From the NCBI GenBank assembly GCA_002197995.1, contig NGZR01000001.1, forward strand, positions 1,240,001-1,304,000: 64,000 bases of DNA, read 5' to 3'. A model generated the notes under the pieces. That model made no database searches. It saw nothing but the letters and a program-made list of their open reading frames with translations, and had not been told where the DNA came from. Position 1 is the first letter of the stretch. Each line of letters opens with the position of its first letter. This document shows, one piece after another, positions 11,360-24,056 of this stretch. The position numbers and the translations under genes are program-made. The DNA comes from Gaeumannomyces sp. JS-464. Taxonomy: Eukaryota; Ascomycota; Sordariomycetes; Magnaporthales; Magnaporthaceae.

Positions 11360-11977
11360 CACATTTTTAATTGCCACGGCTTTTACGTAGCCCGCAATTG
11401 TGCCCGGGCCGAAAAATGTTTGCAATGCGGCAAAGTAAACGACGGCCGGCACGTATCGCCGTGTACAGCTTTTCCGCAATGCGTAAACTGCTCGGGCTCG
11501 TACCCAGCCGACCACCCGAACTGCTTTATAAAGCTTACACGGGTAAACGAAATGCTAAAACACTTAATTTATAAGGAAAAAAGCGCGGTTAGGAAATTAA
11601 ATGCACAAACGTACCGGGCGGCGGTAAAAAAGGCGGAAGCCGCCGCTGCCGCCGCCACCGCCGCTGCCGCCATTACCGTTAACACCCTTTCCACAACCGC
11701 TACTACTACGGGCAACTCCGCCGCAGCCGCTAATCCGACGGCGAACTTTACGACTGTTACCGCTATTACCGTAACCACCGTTACCCCGCTAACGCCACCG
11801 TTACCACGGCCGCTACCGCCGATGCTAGCCCCGCGGCCGATATTAATAACGCCGCTTATTTCGTTACCCCCGCCGCCGCCGCCGCCGTCCCGCAACCGTT
11901 GCCGTAGCAAGCCCGGCGGATTCGCCGGCCCCCGAAAGCGTGGCCCGTACGGCCGGCAAGGAAAAGCACTTTGCTAA
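11360..11977 (+). pseudogene. LINE ORF1 C-terminal part with zinc knuckles
   Basis: The frame starting before 11,420 reads through ARNCARAEKCLQCGK and PQCVNCSGSYPADHPNC, giving CCHC-type knuckles of the LINE ORF1 nucleic-acid chaperone. It then continues into an Ala/Thr-rich tail (residues about 70-150 of the open piece). The upstream half of ORF1 (10,750-11,350) is broken by stops. ORF1 protein normally coats the LINE RNA. Confidence 0.7.
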
Positions 11978-12299
11978 AAGGTTTAAATTTAGTTTTAATA
12001 ACGAATACGAGGTATTAGCGAATATGGAATTGGACCCCCCCCTGCTTGAAAAGGTTACCGAAATAACCGAAAACCTCCCTGGATAACGCCGACACATCCG
12101 CCGTACCCGGCGGCTAACGTCCGCAAGGCTAAAACCCCTAATATACTAACGCCGCCTTTATTTATGCCAGCAGCCAACAGGATATAATAAGCGTATGGCA
12201 ATAAAGCCCGGCGCCCGAGGCTTCGCCCCGAACGCCGCCGTGCTATAACCGCCGCTTAAGCGAACGTGCGACGTAGTTGGAAAGCGGCGGCTATTTTGC

Positions 12300-12920
12300 T
12301 TTAACTATTTTAAAGTTAAAACATCGACGTGGTACTAATGCAAAAACCTTTTAACGCGTGGAAAAGGAAGTTTATGCTTTGCACCTACCCGTCGTACGAG
12401 CTATTTACCCCGGTAAATAGCTAGCACGACTATTAAACCAAACCCAGGGTAATAACCTACGTGCAGAAAAACCCGGGGTTTTAACCGGTAGCGGACCGGC
12501 CGGCAAGCAACACCCGGGATATCTTTTAGCTTACCGTTGCCGGGTATACCTTCGTTAATATATATAAGCTTTTAAAGGACTTTTCGGAACTTTCGTTAAA
12601 CCTTTTGCTACGCTAACGTTTAACGGTAAAATGCATTATAGCCGGGGATTTTAACGCAAGGTTCCCGGCGTAGGACCCGGCTAAAAGCAATAAAAATAAA
12701 GGCTAAAATATAGCCCAATAAGCTAATACTTATAACTTTTTCCTATTTACCGACCTAAGCTAACCTACGTATAACGACGGGGGCGTTTTAGATTTTACCT
12801 TTTTTAACGCCTTTTTAGCAACAGCGGAAATCGACCTTTTGTTAGCAACCGATTCGGACTACCGCACGATACGGATCGAGGTTTTTAACCTTAACAACTT
12901 TGTTTCGAATTGCCAGCGTA
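12300..12920 (+). pseudogene. LINE endonuclease domain
   Basis: The frame contains AGDFNARFPA near 12,640 (family motif GDFN-H), then PTYNDGGVLDFTFF near 12,770, corresponding to the T----S-IDL block of endonuclease/exonuclease/phosphatase domains. It nicks target DNA in active elements. Stops interrupt it at several points. Confidence 0.75.
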
Positions 12921-13239
12921 TTACGCTACCAAACGATAAACTATTAATTTTCGCAAACGCGGTAATAACGGGGGCCGGCAGCTTGCCGCCACTTTTAAAT
13001 CCAGGCACTACGAATTACCTAAATAAAGCGGTTAAAGCATTTACAAACCTGCTAAAAAATGCGTTAATAGCTTTTAACCGGGGGCTTAAAGCTAAAAAAA
13101 AAGCTAACCTTAATAGAACGAAAAGTACGCTAACGTTTAACGGGATTTTACAAAAGCTATGGGAAACGGCGGGCCTTTTACGGCCGAAGCCCGTGCTTTA
13201 AAAGCAACGGTTCGAACGGTTAAAAAACAGCATTAGGCT

Positions 13240-14420
13240 AGCGTACTAAAAAAAAGTGGATTTCCCGAAAGCGTTATACCGTATTATAAAGTGGTATAAA
13301 TTTACACCCGTTATACGGCTTCCCCCGTTAAATATTAACGGGGAGGTTATAATAGCCCTAAAGGATAAAGCGAAAGCATTAGGCCGCAAAATCCTCCGTA
13401 AGTTTACGGCGAAGAACGACCTATAAAAAAACCCGTTACAGCAAAGGGCTATTTAAAAAACCGCACAATTCCCGTGGGACCCCACGTCCTTTTAGAGGAA
13501 TGCTGGAAATGCACCGTTAGCACGGCAAACACGGCCCCAAACGTCGACTTTTTAACGGTTAAACTACTTATAACGGCATGGCCGGCAATAAAGGAATACG
13601 TTAAAGCCCTTTTCAAAACTTGCTTTAAAGCCGGGCACCACCCGGGCCTTTTCCGCATAACGGAAGTAGTTATGCTAAAAAAAGCCGAATAAAACGGATA
13701 TAACGAATCCAAAATCCTACCGCCTGATAGCTTTGCTCCCGTGCTTAGGGAAAGGGCTAAAGCGGTTAATGGCTTCGCGAATAGCATCCTTCGCATTACA
13801 ATACGGGCTTATAACCCCGCAATACGCCGGGGTTACCCCGAAAAAAGCCGCTATCAATTTAACGGCATACGTAGCCCACAAAGTAAAACGGGCCTTTTAA
13901 AAGCATAAATTGGCCGCTTTCGTTACTATGGATGTATAAGGGGCTTTTAACGCCGTACTTCGCTAAAGGCTTTTTCGGAAGCTTTTAAATTAAGGTTAAA
14001 ATTTAACGTTAATACGATGGGTATTATCCTTTGCAAAAAATAGGGTGGTTAAAATGCGTTTAAAAAACGCTACGGCACTTTTTTTCTCCCCGAATTGCGG
14101 GTTACCCTAAGGGTTACCGGCATTACCGGTCTTATTTATGCTTTATATGGCCGAAATCCTACCTAAAGCAAAAGCAGTTAAATACGAATACGCGGACGAT
14201 ATAAGCATTTGCGTAACGGGTAGTATCCTGAAAAAGTGCTTCCGTAAAGCAAGGGTTACGGTTACGGAAATCCTACGTTAGGGCAGGGATAATAAGGTTG
14301 CTTTCGACTTAAGGAAGTGCGAATTTATGCATTTTTCCAAACGGAGAAATCCTATAACCCCAGCGGTTACGGCGAAGGGTTTTACCATATAACAAGCTAT
14401 AAAAGCTTTACGGTAGTTAA
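13240..14420 (+). pseudogene. LINE reverse transcriptase domain
   Basis: Recognisable blocks in order: YRLIALLPCLGKGLKRL (near 13,720), LAAFVTMDV-GAFNAVL (near 13,910), a palm segment ending GLP-GLPALPVLFMLYMAE (near 14,095), and KYEYADDISICV (near 14,180). The catalytic DD pair in YADD is retained here, unlike in the Gypsy remnant. Interspersed stops show inactivation. Confidence 0.85.
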
Positions 14421-15049
14421 GGGTTTTTTTTAACCAACGGCTTAATTTTAAAGCCCACGTGGATAATAGGGTTACAAAAGCCCAAAGCGTTGTTAACCAC
14501 TTCCGGAAGCTTACGAATTCGATAAAAAAAATACCAGCACATTCGGTTTACAAAGCCGTTATAACGGTTATAATCCCTACGGCTTTATATAAAGCCAAGG
14601 TATGGTATAAGGGTAAAACCAAACCACACCCGTGTAAACCGGCACAATAACAAATTATTCGCTAAAGCTATTTAATCGAACAGGTTAATAAAGCTTTAAC
14701 CGCGTTTTTTTAAACAGTGGTTTTAATTTGGAAAACCATACCGATTAACGCATTGCATTACGAATCCGGCATTCCAAACGCTTAAGCGCTTTTGGAATAA
14801 GCCCGCCTCCGTTTCGCGGCCCGTATAAATACGGTTCCGGAAAATCACCCCTTAGCCGTAGCGGTTAAACCGGCTTTTAACGCCCGAAGGCTTAAGGCAA
14901 ACCTACCCGGCAAATTTGCAACCTTTTTGCAAAAGACGGCCGGACTTCTTCCGGCTTGCACTCGCCCGGCTTACCTTTCTTATAAATATACGGGGCTTAC
15001 GGTGGCCATATAAAAAAAGCAAACAGCCGCCAAAGCATTTATAGCGTAG

Positions 15050-15800
15050 CTTCGCACCCTCTCACCTACTAACGTTATAATATATAACGACGGGTCCAAA
15101 GCAAAAAACGGGGCAGTTGGATACGGCTGGGTAATATACCAAACCGGCTAACGCAAACTTTCCAAGCACGGCCGGTTAGCGCACCCGGCGGAAATGTTCG
15201 ACGGCGAGGCGAAAAGGGCCCGGATGGGCCTTTGTAAAGCCATTTGGATCTTCCGCAATTGCACTTTCCACCTATGCCTCGATAACATTTCGGCGGCTAA
15301 CGGCTTTTTAAGCATAGCTTTTAATAGTTCGCAGGGGGCCTTTAAAAAGGTTTATTGCTTTATGGATAAATACTAAGTACACGTTTGTTAATCCCCGGGT
15401 TATACGGGAATCCCCGGGAACGAAAAGGCCGATACCAAAGCAAAGTTAAGCACGGCCTTTCTAATACCCCAACACGCTAAACCAACGGTGGTGGGAGTAA
15501 AAGCTTTAGCCCGGAAAATAGCTTAGGACGCCCGTAACGCGTGGTTTAAAAACAGCCTGCCGGACCGGTATAAGGTATAAGCTTACCGCCGGCACCGCAA
15601 CTTACGCCTAAAGCCTTACAGCTTTACCGAAATGTATTACAACGGCTAATAGCCGCACGCACAAAGCACGGGGATTTCGATTGGTACTACCGAAAATTCC
15701 AGCACGAAAACGATAACCCGTGCCGCTGCGGAAAAAACAAATCCCCTTTCCACCCTATATATTGCAAGCTGGCTAAAGCATTGGAAAATAAGTGGCTTAC
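15050..15800 (+). pseudogene. LINE RNase H domain and terminal Cys/His motif
   Basis: IIYNDGSKAKNGAVGYGW near 15,080 matches the start of an RNase H fold (YTDGS). The piece at 15,194-15,376 carries an EA-R-G-CKAIWIF helix and LDNISAAN, the usual DN---A. SPGYTGIPGNEKADTKAK near 15,395 is the C-terminal RNase H block (G--GNE-AD--AK). The terminal C-R-C-G-K-x7-H-x3-C motif follows at 15,721-15,765. Confidence 0.8.
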
Positions 15801-16382
15801 AGCGAACCCCGCCCCGACTTTTAACAAGCTTGGATATTAAAAACGGCTATTCCAAAAGCCCTTTTTTTTGCTTCGTTCGTCGAAATTACCAATTATTACA
15901 TTATCGCTGGACGATAATAACAGGGCTTAAAAAGCCCGCATATAACCTTTTCCTTTTGTTTTTACACATTTTACCTTTTCTTTTATACCATTAAAACTAA
16001 CAATAAGCTCGTTAATCCCTCGCACCTCCGGCCGGGCCTAAAGGAGGTCCCGAAAACCCCTTCCCCCTTTTAAACCCGGCTTTACCCCTTTTTTAGCACA
16101 CTCGCCGGCCGATAGCATTACTACCACCCGCAACGTTTTACAACGCCCCGGCGTATAGTTATACGCCTTACCGCCGATTGCCCGTTTACTAACAAGGAGC
16201 GCCGGAATGCGGCCCGACCCCCGTGTGCTTTCGGTTTTAATTTGTTAGCCGCCTTAATAGCAGCACTATAACCTGGTGTAAATAAGCTTAAGTGGCGCTA
16301 GAACGTCGTATGCCTTTTAGGAGGCAGGGACTGGTAAATCCCGATTTTACCGACGTTAAATATACTTACTTACTTACTTACT

Positions 16383-16540
16383 TACTTTCTTTTTCTCTTT
16401 TTTTTTTCTTTTTTTTTTCTCTTTCTTTTTTTTTTTTTCTTTTTTTCTTTCTTTTTTTTCTCTTTCTTTTTTTTTTTTTTTTTTTTCTTTTTTTTTCTTT
16501 CTTTTTTTTCTCTTTCTTCTCTTTTTCTCTTTTTTACCTT
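16383..16540. repeat. T-rich pyrimidine tract after the LINE tail
   Basis: About 155 bases of T with scattered C, directly after the (TACT)n tail. It probably grew from the element's 3' tail by slippage. Confidence 0.85.
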
Positions 16541-17244
16541 CCCCCGAAAAATCTTCCTATCGGACCCACTGTTAATAGCCGCTAAGGAAACCCCGCCATT
16601 TTAATGTTACGGGCCACTAAAGTAAGCCGGGTGCATAATAGGTTTTAATAAGCCATTTGGCCCTGTTTAAACCGCGTTTTCCAACTCCTTTTAACAACGA
16701 CGTCGGCAACGCAACTGGGCCAAAAAAGCAGAAAAAGTAAGCTGGTAAAGGTTCGGGGTGCCTATTGCCAGCTAATAGGAAGGCTTGCACCTTATCGCCT
16801 AGGGCGCGCCTCGCGCGCGCCAAAACCTTCGACAATCGGATTGCTCCAACCTCCGCGTATTACCAGCCAAACCGCCTTTTAACTTTTGTCGCCCTCGCCT
16901 CGCGAACCTACGAGCCGAACGACTCGAACGCATAAGAAGACTGCAGGCCGGCAAGCAGTTAAAACACATTGGACGAATAGCCGGCCCGGCCGCCGCCGTC
17001 CCCCGCCATTTTCGGGACTCCTCGTCCCTATTATCCACGCGACTCCTCCTCGGTCGACCGCACTTACGACACGCACGGCGCAAGTTTGGCCTGTTGCATA
17101 AGCACGCACGCGCAAAATTTTTAAAATCCTAAGCGGTTTTATTTGTTACCCGTATCGTGCACGGCTTCGATCGTCCTATAATTGGCAAACCGCGCAGCGT
17201 ATCGTTAACACGCGATAAATATATAAAAAGCACTTTTAGGCTGG
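16541..17244. other. Spacer between the two LINE 3' ends
   Basis: Mixed composition, with short open segments on both strands that overlap in several frames and show no domain. Nothing is identified. It could be unmutated flanking DNA or the body of another degraded repeat. Confidence 0.35.
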
Positions 17245-17624
17245 GAATAAGCTCCCTAACCCCCGATTTTTTTCTTTAGCCGGGTTTAAGGGTGGACCAC
17301 AGCGGTACCCCCCGCTTACACCTGGCTTTGCACCTTCCCGGCACTTTGCCGGCCGACTGCTTTCACTACCACCGACAGCAGCGCTTACAGCGCCCCGGCG
17401 TTTATTCGCCCTTTTGCCGATTGCCCGCTCACTAACAAAAAGCGCCGGAATGCGGCCCGAACTCCGTGTGCCTTGTGTAGGCTTTTGCTTGCCCTATGGT
17501 TTAGTTTGTTAGCCGCCTCGATAGCAACATGTAGCCTAGTGTTAAGCTTAGGTAGCGCTAGCACGTCGTATGCCCCCTGGGAGGCAGGGACTGGTAGTTC
17601 CCGACTTTGCCGACGTTAAATATA
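17245..17624 (+). mobile_element. 5'-truncated LINE copy (3' end only)
   Basis: About 380 bp that align with 15,985-16,360 of the longer LINE. Shared landmarks include GCCGGCCGA, GCGCCGGAATGCGGCCCGA and the end block GGAGGCAGGGACTGGTA followed by CGACGTTAAATATACT. Where they differ this copy usually keeps C or G where the longer copy has T or A (for example GACTTTGCCG against GATTTTACCG), so it has suffered less RIP. 5' truncation is typical of target-primed insertion. Confidence 0.85.
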
Positions 17625-17667
17625 CTCACTCACTCATTCACACACACACACACACACCACACACACA

Positions 17668-17752
<85 letters not shown>
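17625..17752. repeat. LINE tail expanded into (CACT)n-(CA)n-(CT)n microsatellite
   Basis: Three CACT-like repeats are followed by about 30 bases of CA and about 85 bases of CT, directly after the LINE 3' end. The right boundary is also where the A+T-rich island ends. Confidence 0.9.
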
Positions 17753-17753
<1 letters not shown>

Positions 17754-19049
17754 GTCTTACACTCCGCCGCGACGTCCACGTTTGACACGCCGCCGCCCAC
17801 CCCGGCCGCTGCAGGGTTGACGAGACGATGTTATTAACGCACTCTTCCCTTCCCTTCCCTTCCCTTCTCTTCTCTGTGGCACGGCACACCGGCAGAGAGA
17901 ACGCAGCGAAGCCTCGTAATAAGCCGCAGCAGGGGTGGGTGGTGCAAGCTCTGATGGGAAAACGTGGCAGGGTCGGTGGGCGGGTCAAGCGGGAGGTGAG
18001 AGGGCACAGCTGGGGTACAAAATGTTCGTGGCCCTGCCATACACACACACCCTTTTAAAAGCAGATGAGGTTTTTTTTTTCTTTGTTCTCGAGCAGCCAG
18101 GTAGCTAGCCTTCTTTCCTCACCCAGAACACCAACAAAGATCAAAAGGAAAAGTGTCATCATTCATTAGCTATCCCTGAGAACCTAGCTCAATCTCGTTT
18201 TCCCGTGATCATCATTATATCCCTGCGTCCACACTTGCCAGTTACCCTTCCTCGAGAGCGAAAGACAAGGAAAAAAAAAAAGAAAAGTGAAAACCCGGTC
18301 GGGGAAATATCAATCTGGAGACCGGCGACAAAGAAAACCCATTCCCCATCCATGCCCCGAAACCCAACTTACTTTTTGCCGTCATCGAACTAATCGCCTT
18401 CCTCTCTCTCTCCCTTTCCCATCCTCCCGACAACAACCGAGTGTCCTCTTCTTCAGGATAGCAGTCTGTGTCCGTCCTCTTCGTCCCCAGTCCTACCCGT
18501 GTCAAATTGGTGTTTGCGTCCGCGCTCGTCGTGATGCACGGAAATGCCCGACGCCCAAGAAGTCCATGCCCTTTTGCTTTTGTGTTCTCAAACTCCGCCA
18601 TCTCCCTCCTCGGGCACACAATACATGTGTTGTGTCCCTTTCAGCCCGTGCGAGACCTCCCTTGTCTCAACATTCCCTCGTTTTTTTTTTTTTGTATTTC
18701 GTTTTTTTCTTTCTTCGGCTTTTGTCCTTTTCTGGACTCATGATTTCCTCCAGGTTGCCGCCTCGCCCCGTTTCTTTTCTTTTCTTTTCTTTTTGCTTTT
18801 CTTTTTAGAAGCCTTGTTCTCCCCTCCCGCGGCGCCATGGAAACGAGCAAACAGGAAATGATGCAAGCGCCAGAGACCCACGAAAAAAAAAAAAAAACTA
18901 CTCGCCACAGTAGAGAGCATTCTCCGCCCACGGCACCTGGAACATATGCGAGACAAAGCAGAGATCCTTGGTCCAGGTTTCTGGGGAGGCACGGATCGTG
19001 GGAGCTGCAGTTTTTGCATCGTTGGTCAGCAATCCAGGAAGAACAAAAG
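17753..19049. other. Intergenic region downstream of the regulator-like gene
   Basis: Balanced composition begins here. The stretch contains homopolymer runs near 18,070, 18,270, 18,680 and 18,885 and short overlapping open segments on both strands without domains. It probably holds the 3' flank of the minus-strand gene at 19,050. No gene supported. Confidence 0.5.
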
Positions 19050-20306
19050 CTATTTGCTCTCGCAACAACACGTCTGCCGAGCGGCTCGAAGGGATGGCTT
19101 AGACTCACTGGTCTGATTGACGATTGTATCGTAGCTGCCAACCACAATGGTCCTCTTGGTCTGGTCGAGGAAGGTCAGCGACGCGTCAAGCTTCTCCATG
19201 CTGGAGAAGTCGACGTTGAGGTTCTTGGCAAAGACCAGCCAGTGGGCAACCACCTGGCGGGCGCTCTCGTGCAGAGCCTCGACGTACTCGGGCAGCGAGA
19301 ACTTCTCCTTCATATTTTCAAACAAGGACTGTCTTAGCGGGACGATCTTGTGTGTTGTTCGGCGATTTGGGGGGGGGGGGGGGGGGGGGGGGGCAGGGTA
19401 TAAGCTCTGCTTACCTTCAAGAAGTTCTGGCGCGCGTACCGCTCGCGGTCCTTGCTAATGTCCTCGCACTCGTGCAGCAGCACAAAGACGAGAACGAAGA
19501 TGGTGTAGAAGGCGCGTCGGCCCCACTCTTGGCCACGGACGGGATCGATGGCCCTCCGAAAAGCGTCCAAGAAGGCCGTCTGGCGCGGCTGAGTGGCCCG
19601 GTTGAGCAGGCAACCGGCCGTCTGCACGACCTGTCGGGGCACCGAGATCTTGCCATAGAGCGGGTAGCCCTCCTCAAAGACGGGCTTCATTGCCCAGGTC
19701 CTCGGGTCCGACAAGCCAAGCGGAGCCCATCATGTTGCCTGTTTTTGTTGTTCTCGTTAGTGTGCTTCCCCCCCGACGCGGACGGTTGGGACAAGGTCTC
19801 TACTCACGGATGCCCCACCACAGCGGGCAGTACCGCTCCATCAGCTCGAGCGCCTCCTTGTCGGTGTCGTCAGCGCTGGTGGAGGCGGCGATTTCGCGGA
19901 GCTTGCGCACGTGCTCCGCCACAAGCCTGTACACGGCCTGGATGGCAGGGTGGGCCTGGGCAACGACCTCGGAGAAGCAGAGACAGTTGTCGCGGATGTA
20001 GTCATTCACTATCTCCGCGGCCTTGTCACAGTCGTCAATGGCATATGGCTTCAGCGCTGTTGTGACTTTGGTGACGCCGTCGGGCGCAATCCAGTTCCGG
20101 GACACGGCATCGCCAGCCGTGGGGATAAACTCGCGGACATTCAATGCCAGCGGGTGCTTGCACAGGCCGAGCGAGATCTCGATCCTCTTGATGAGGTCGT
20201 TTGCCCACGTGGGTTCTTGGTCAAAGGCGCGCAGCGTCAGCTGGAGCGATCCAGGCCTGATGAAGTTCAGGTCGAGGACCGTGGGCGCAGGCACGGCGTC
20301 ACCCAT
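19050..20306 (-). CDS. Regulator-like protein of a fungal C-terminal family, three exons
   Basis: Exon 1 is 20,306 to about 19,808, exon 2 about 19,700 to 19,415 and exon 3 19,328-19,050. Intron 2 (19,329-19,414) has a GTAAGC donor, ends ACAG, keeps phase 0 and contains a 25-base G/C run. Exon 2 carries GYPLYGKISVPR and FVLLHECEDISKDRERYARQ; exon 3 carries EALHESARQVVAHWLVFAK. From memory these blocks resemble the C-terminal region of many fungal Zn2Cys6-associated proteins, so a transcription-regulator role is plausible. No Cys6 zinc cluster was found upstream, so the start at 20,306 may be internal or the gene may lack the finger. Intron 1 is unresolved: the good donor (C/GTGAGT at 19,807) is out of phase with exon 2, whereas a weaker donor at 19,803 joined to 19,700 is in phase. 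Function is not established. Confidence 0.6.
19369..19393. repeat. 25-base G homopolymer inside intron 2
   Basis: An uninterrupted G run on the plus strand (C on the transcript) between the splice sites of intron 2. Its length is probably unreliable in the assembly. Confidence 0.95.
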
Positions 20307-23300
20307 GTTTGCTGTGGCTGCGTAACCTGTGGTGAAACTGGAAGGCCAGAGGCTGAGGAAGGGAACAACAAGAACGTATCGATGCAGTGTGATGGACTGG
20401 TAAGAGGTGGTTGGGCAAGGATGTGGTCAGGTGCGCGAAGTGGATGGAGCGAGCTGTGGGCAGGTTGTGGATGGGTTGAGGAGGGCGAGATCAAGACAGG
20501 AGAGGCGAGGTGGGGGACCGGCTGGGTTGATATAGACCTGGAGGACGCGGCCAGAGGAACCAGCGAGCGACAGGGGCAGGACAGGCGCGGCTAGCTCGCC
20601 AGATATAGGCAGAGCGAGGTCGGGGGTACTGGATGGCACGGAGAAACGGAAACGAGTCAAAAAGGGAGTCTGGTCAGGAGGTCCAAGACGGTAGCTGGGC
20701 GGTGGACGACGATGTCTCGGCGGGCGGGCTTGATTTCACCCGGTGAGAAAGGCGTCGTGCGAATGGCCAGCTAGCGTGCGTGACACTCTGGACGGAATGG
20801 CGAGGCAAGCAGGGGCAGACAAGACACGGCGGCGGTGAAATACGGCACAGGAGGGCTGGGACAGGACAAGATACGACGACGCAATGCAGGGCAGGGCAGG
20901 AGGACGAGGATGGAAGTGATGGGGAGGAGCCAGGCCGGGTCAACCAGAGCCAGGCGGCCGCGGCGCCTTAATAGGCAAATGTGCTGACTGGGATGACGGC
21001 GAGTTGAGACCGGTGAGGCATTCGCGACAGAAGAGAGGGGCCACGCCCGGGCGCAGCGCAGTTGGAGCAAGCTACGGTGTGGTGACCAGCAAGCCCGTGC
21101 TAGCAGACAGGCAGCAGACTCCAGGAGGTGGCCCTGCCCCCCTTCCTCTCGTCCCAAGACTGGCCGTTCTCTCGAGCGAGCGAGGCCTAGCCGCCAGGGG
21201 CGATACTTTGCAAGACAAACCGAAGGACCTCACCGGCTTCCCGGGTCGCGGTGTCACGGCATGGGGTGCGGCTAGACTTGGGAAAGCAAAGAAAGCGAGC
21301 GAGGGGGCTCGCGCTTGCAGGCCAGTCGAGCGAGCGAGGCAGGCAGTGCGGTGGCATGCAACGCTCGGCAGGTATAGCAAACCAGCGCAGACTGGGCGGC
21401 TGGGCATGGGGCAGCTCTGGCACGAGTGGGTGGCCAGTTGCTCCGGAGCGGGCAGCGCGGTACCCACCCATGCCGCATCTGGACGGAGCGGCAGTAGCTG
21501 GCTGCGCGGGATCGGCGTCGAGAGAGTGGTCGCCTGGCGATAGAGATGGACCAGCAGCTCCTGTCTACCGTCCTTTGATACGCGGGTACCTGTTGTGCCT
21601 TGCTGCTCGGGTTGCCTTCTGTCCCTTGGTGCTGGAGTACGCCAGAGGCACCTTTGCGAGAGCGTCTGCAAACAGGTCGTGTGTGCACTTGCGGACACTG
21701 ATCGCCGCTCGCTTCCCCCTGGGTCCTGGCAGCCCCGCTGGCCAAGCCTGGGCCCCGTTGGGCAGGCTGAACTGAGCCCAGCCGGGGGTCCCTTGGGCCG
21801 GTATCGACGGTGTCTGTGTCGACAAGGTGCACATTCGCTGGTGCCAACAGCAAACTCAAATTTATTTTGAGCTCGACCAGATGACGGCAATCGACCGAGT
21901 GCCTGAAGCGTGGGAAAAACAGGGAGATACAGACTCAGAGACAGAGGGAGCGGGAGAGCGGAGAGCGGGAGAGCGGGCGACGAAAATGACGGCCTGAGAG
22001 CACGGCCAAGTGTCGCGCACCGCACCGTGCGACCATGTGTGCGCCCGTTTTCGGCAGGCAACCGTGGCAAGCAAACAAAGCCGCCAAGAGCCCGGGCCCA
22101 ACCACAAATTCCCAACGAGGTCATGACAAACCACCGCGTCATCCCAAAAGAGGATAGGCAGAGCCTGCAGCCGTGGTCGTACGATGGACCAGCGCTTTGG
22201 GGTGTGCGTGCACAGTATGCCTAATTTCGGAGGATGCGAAAGCGGGAAGATGGTAATGGGAGCGAAAAAGAGAGGACGAGGAAGGAGGGAATCGGATTGA
22301 TTGGGCTGGGGCCCGCCCAGCAAGTGAGGCTGCTGTGCTGCTTTCTCTGTCGCTCGCCCCTCAGTGGCTGCCCGCGCTCCTTCCCTGCCGCTGCCCGTGG
22401 GGGACCAGGCGGCCCGCCTGCTGACTGGCCCAATGCCTGGCTGTCTGGTAGGTGGCTGTCTGGCTGGGGAAGCACGGAAGGAAGGTGCTGATTAGGGTGG
22501 TTGCGACGCTGGCGGGTAGCCCCGACCGGCGGGCGAACCGCTCACGGGGAGCGCACCGTGGGGCCCACCAGGGAGCAAGTTGTGTTGGTTGTGAATGGCT
22601 CGGGTTTGTTACCCGCCCCATTGAGCTTCTCGCTCTGGTCTCCCGTCTCTGTTTCCCATGCTGCCTCTCACATCTCTCCGTCATGGCCCAATCATGTTGC
22701 CAACGGCAGAGACGGAACAAACGACAAGAGGAGCGCATGGACAAGACGCATTGCGACTGCATGCGCCGCTCGCTACGGCCCCACCTCTCGCGGCCTTTTT
22801 ATGGTCAATCTCTCGATTCTATTGCCGCCCTCTCGTCTCTGTCCGCAATGGTGGCCTGCCTGCAGCTTGTTTGCTTGTCCAGCTATCCTAGTCCACACTC
22901 GCAAGGGTCTCTGGCCTATCACAGACCACGGCCTTCCGCAGCCTGACCACCGCCCTCGGCGCCACATGCTCGCATATTTGTCTGGCTTCCTGCGGCCGAG
23001 CCTTCAGCTCCGGAATTGATCCGGTCACTCCCTGATTGATCCAAATAGACATCCCCCGGCAAGAAGACCAACGAGGACGGGCAAGAATGGGCGAGGGTGG
23101 CTCGGTGGCACTTCTGGATGCGACGGGGATGGGATGGCTTCTGTCCATTCGCCACCGCCAACCAACCACGTCCGGCGTCTCGCTCCTGCCCCTCCTCTTC
23201 CACCACTCGTCGCACGTTCCGGCAGCAATCTTTGCGCCGTGAGGGTGTGAGACTGCGATGGTCGCCCTTATTACCTGCGCATGCAGGATGGGATGCATGG

Positions 23301-24014
23301 GGTTAGCAAGCGCCCATGGCGACGACGAACCAACCCCGTCCTCGCTGGCCTACCACGGCAGCCGGATAATGGAAGCCGGCTGCGTTTGCATTGGGCGACT
23401 CTACGTGTAATGGATCCGCACACGCACGTCCGAGTCCAGAGTCCGCATGGGCTCGTGCGATTTATCACAATCTCTTGCGTTGGCTCTGCCTGGCTCGACA
23501 GCAGTGGTCCGGAAGGGCAAGCAGCGATGGCGCACAACGCACGTATATGTGATGGCACGCAACCATGGACCAGCAAATATCGAAAGGGAGCAAACAAGAA
23601 GGAAGCAAACATGCCAAGGCTCCGGCCGGTTGCCAAACGAAGAGATGATTTTGAGGGTGGAGGCCCGAAGAACGAGAGTGGCCGAGGGGGTTACAGAAAG
23701 ATAGCGGAAAGAGGGAAAGAGGCGCCGGCAGATGGTTTCGCAGCCTGGGACTGTGAAACCCTAGGAGCCAACAAGCACCCACGCAGCCATCACGCCCGGA
23801 TGGCCGCTGGTCGACTTGTCGGCGAGGGGCTGTGCATCCCGAAAGCCCGGGCTGGGCCTGGCTTCTCCCCTTCGTCCCGCAAGCAATAAGCCCTGGACCC
23901 GTGGACGAGTGGGGAAATGGACCGGACCGCCTGGGGTCGATTCTGGTCCTCCGGGTCCGCAGCCGGTTGTCGATCGGGATTCAGCCATATAGGCAGGAGC
24001 TTTTGGTCCGGACA

Positions 24015-24019
<5 letters not shown>

Positions 24020-24056
<37 letters not shown>

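Larger units (their letters stand above)
10700..16382 (+). mobile_element. Tad1-like LINE (non-LTR retrotransposon), moderately RIP-mutated
   Basis: The order on the plus strand is ORF1 with zinc knuckles (about 11,360-11,530), an apurinic-type endonuclease with GDFNA (about 12,640-12,665), reverse transcriptase with YADD (about 14,185), RNase H (about 15,080-15,480) and a C-terminal Cys/His motif (15,721-15,765). The 3' end is a (TACT)n tail at 16,360-16,382 that runs into a pyrimidine tract. Stops and frame breaks occur in every domain, but the protein pattern is far better preserved than in the Gypsy remnant. Domain order including RNase H fits the Tad1 clade of fungal LINEs. The 5' limit is uncertain. 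Confidence 0.85.

Noticed and set aside
17638..18048. Open frames across CT and CA repeats
   Set aside because: Dipeptide repeats from a microsatellite; no coding signal.
21072..22142. 356-codon minus-strand open frame
   Set aside because: Arg/Ser/Pro/Leu-rich with no domain, and long open frames occur on the other strand and other phases of the same DNA, as expected in GC-rich noncoding sequence.
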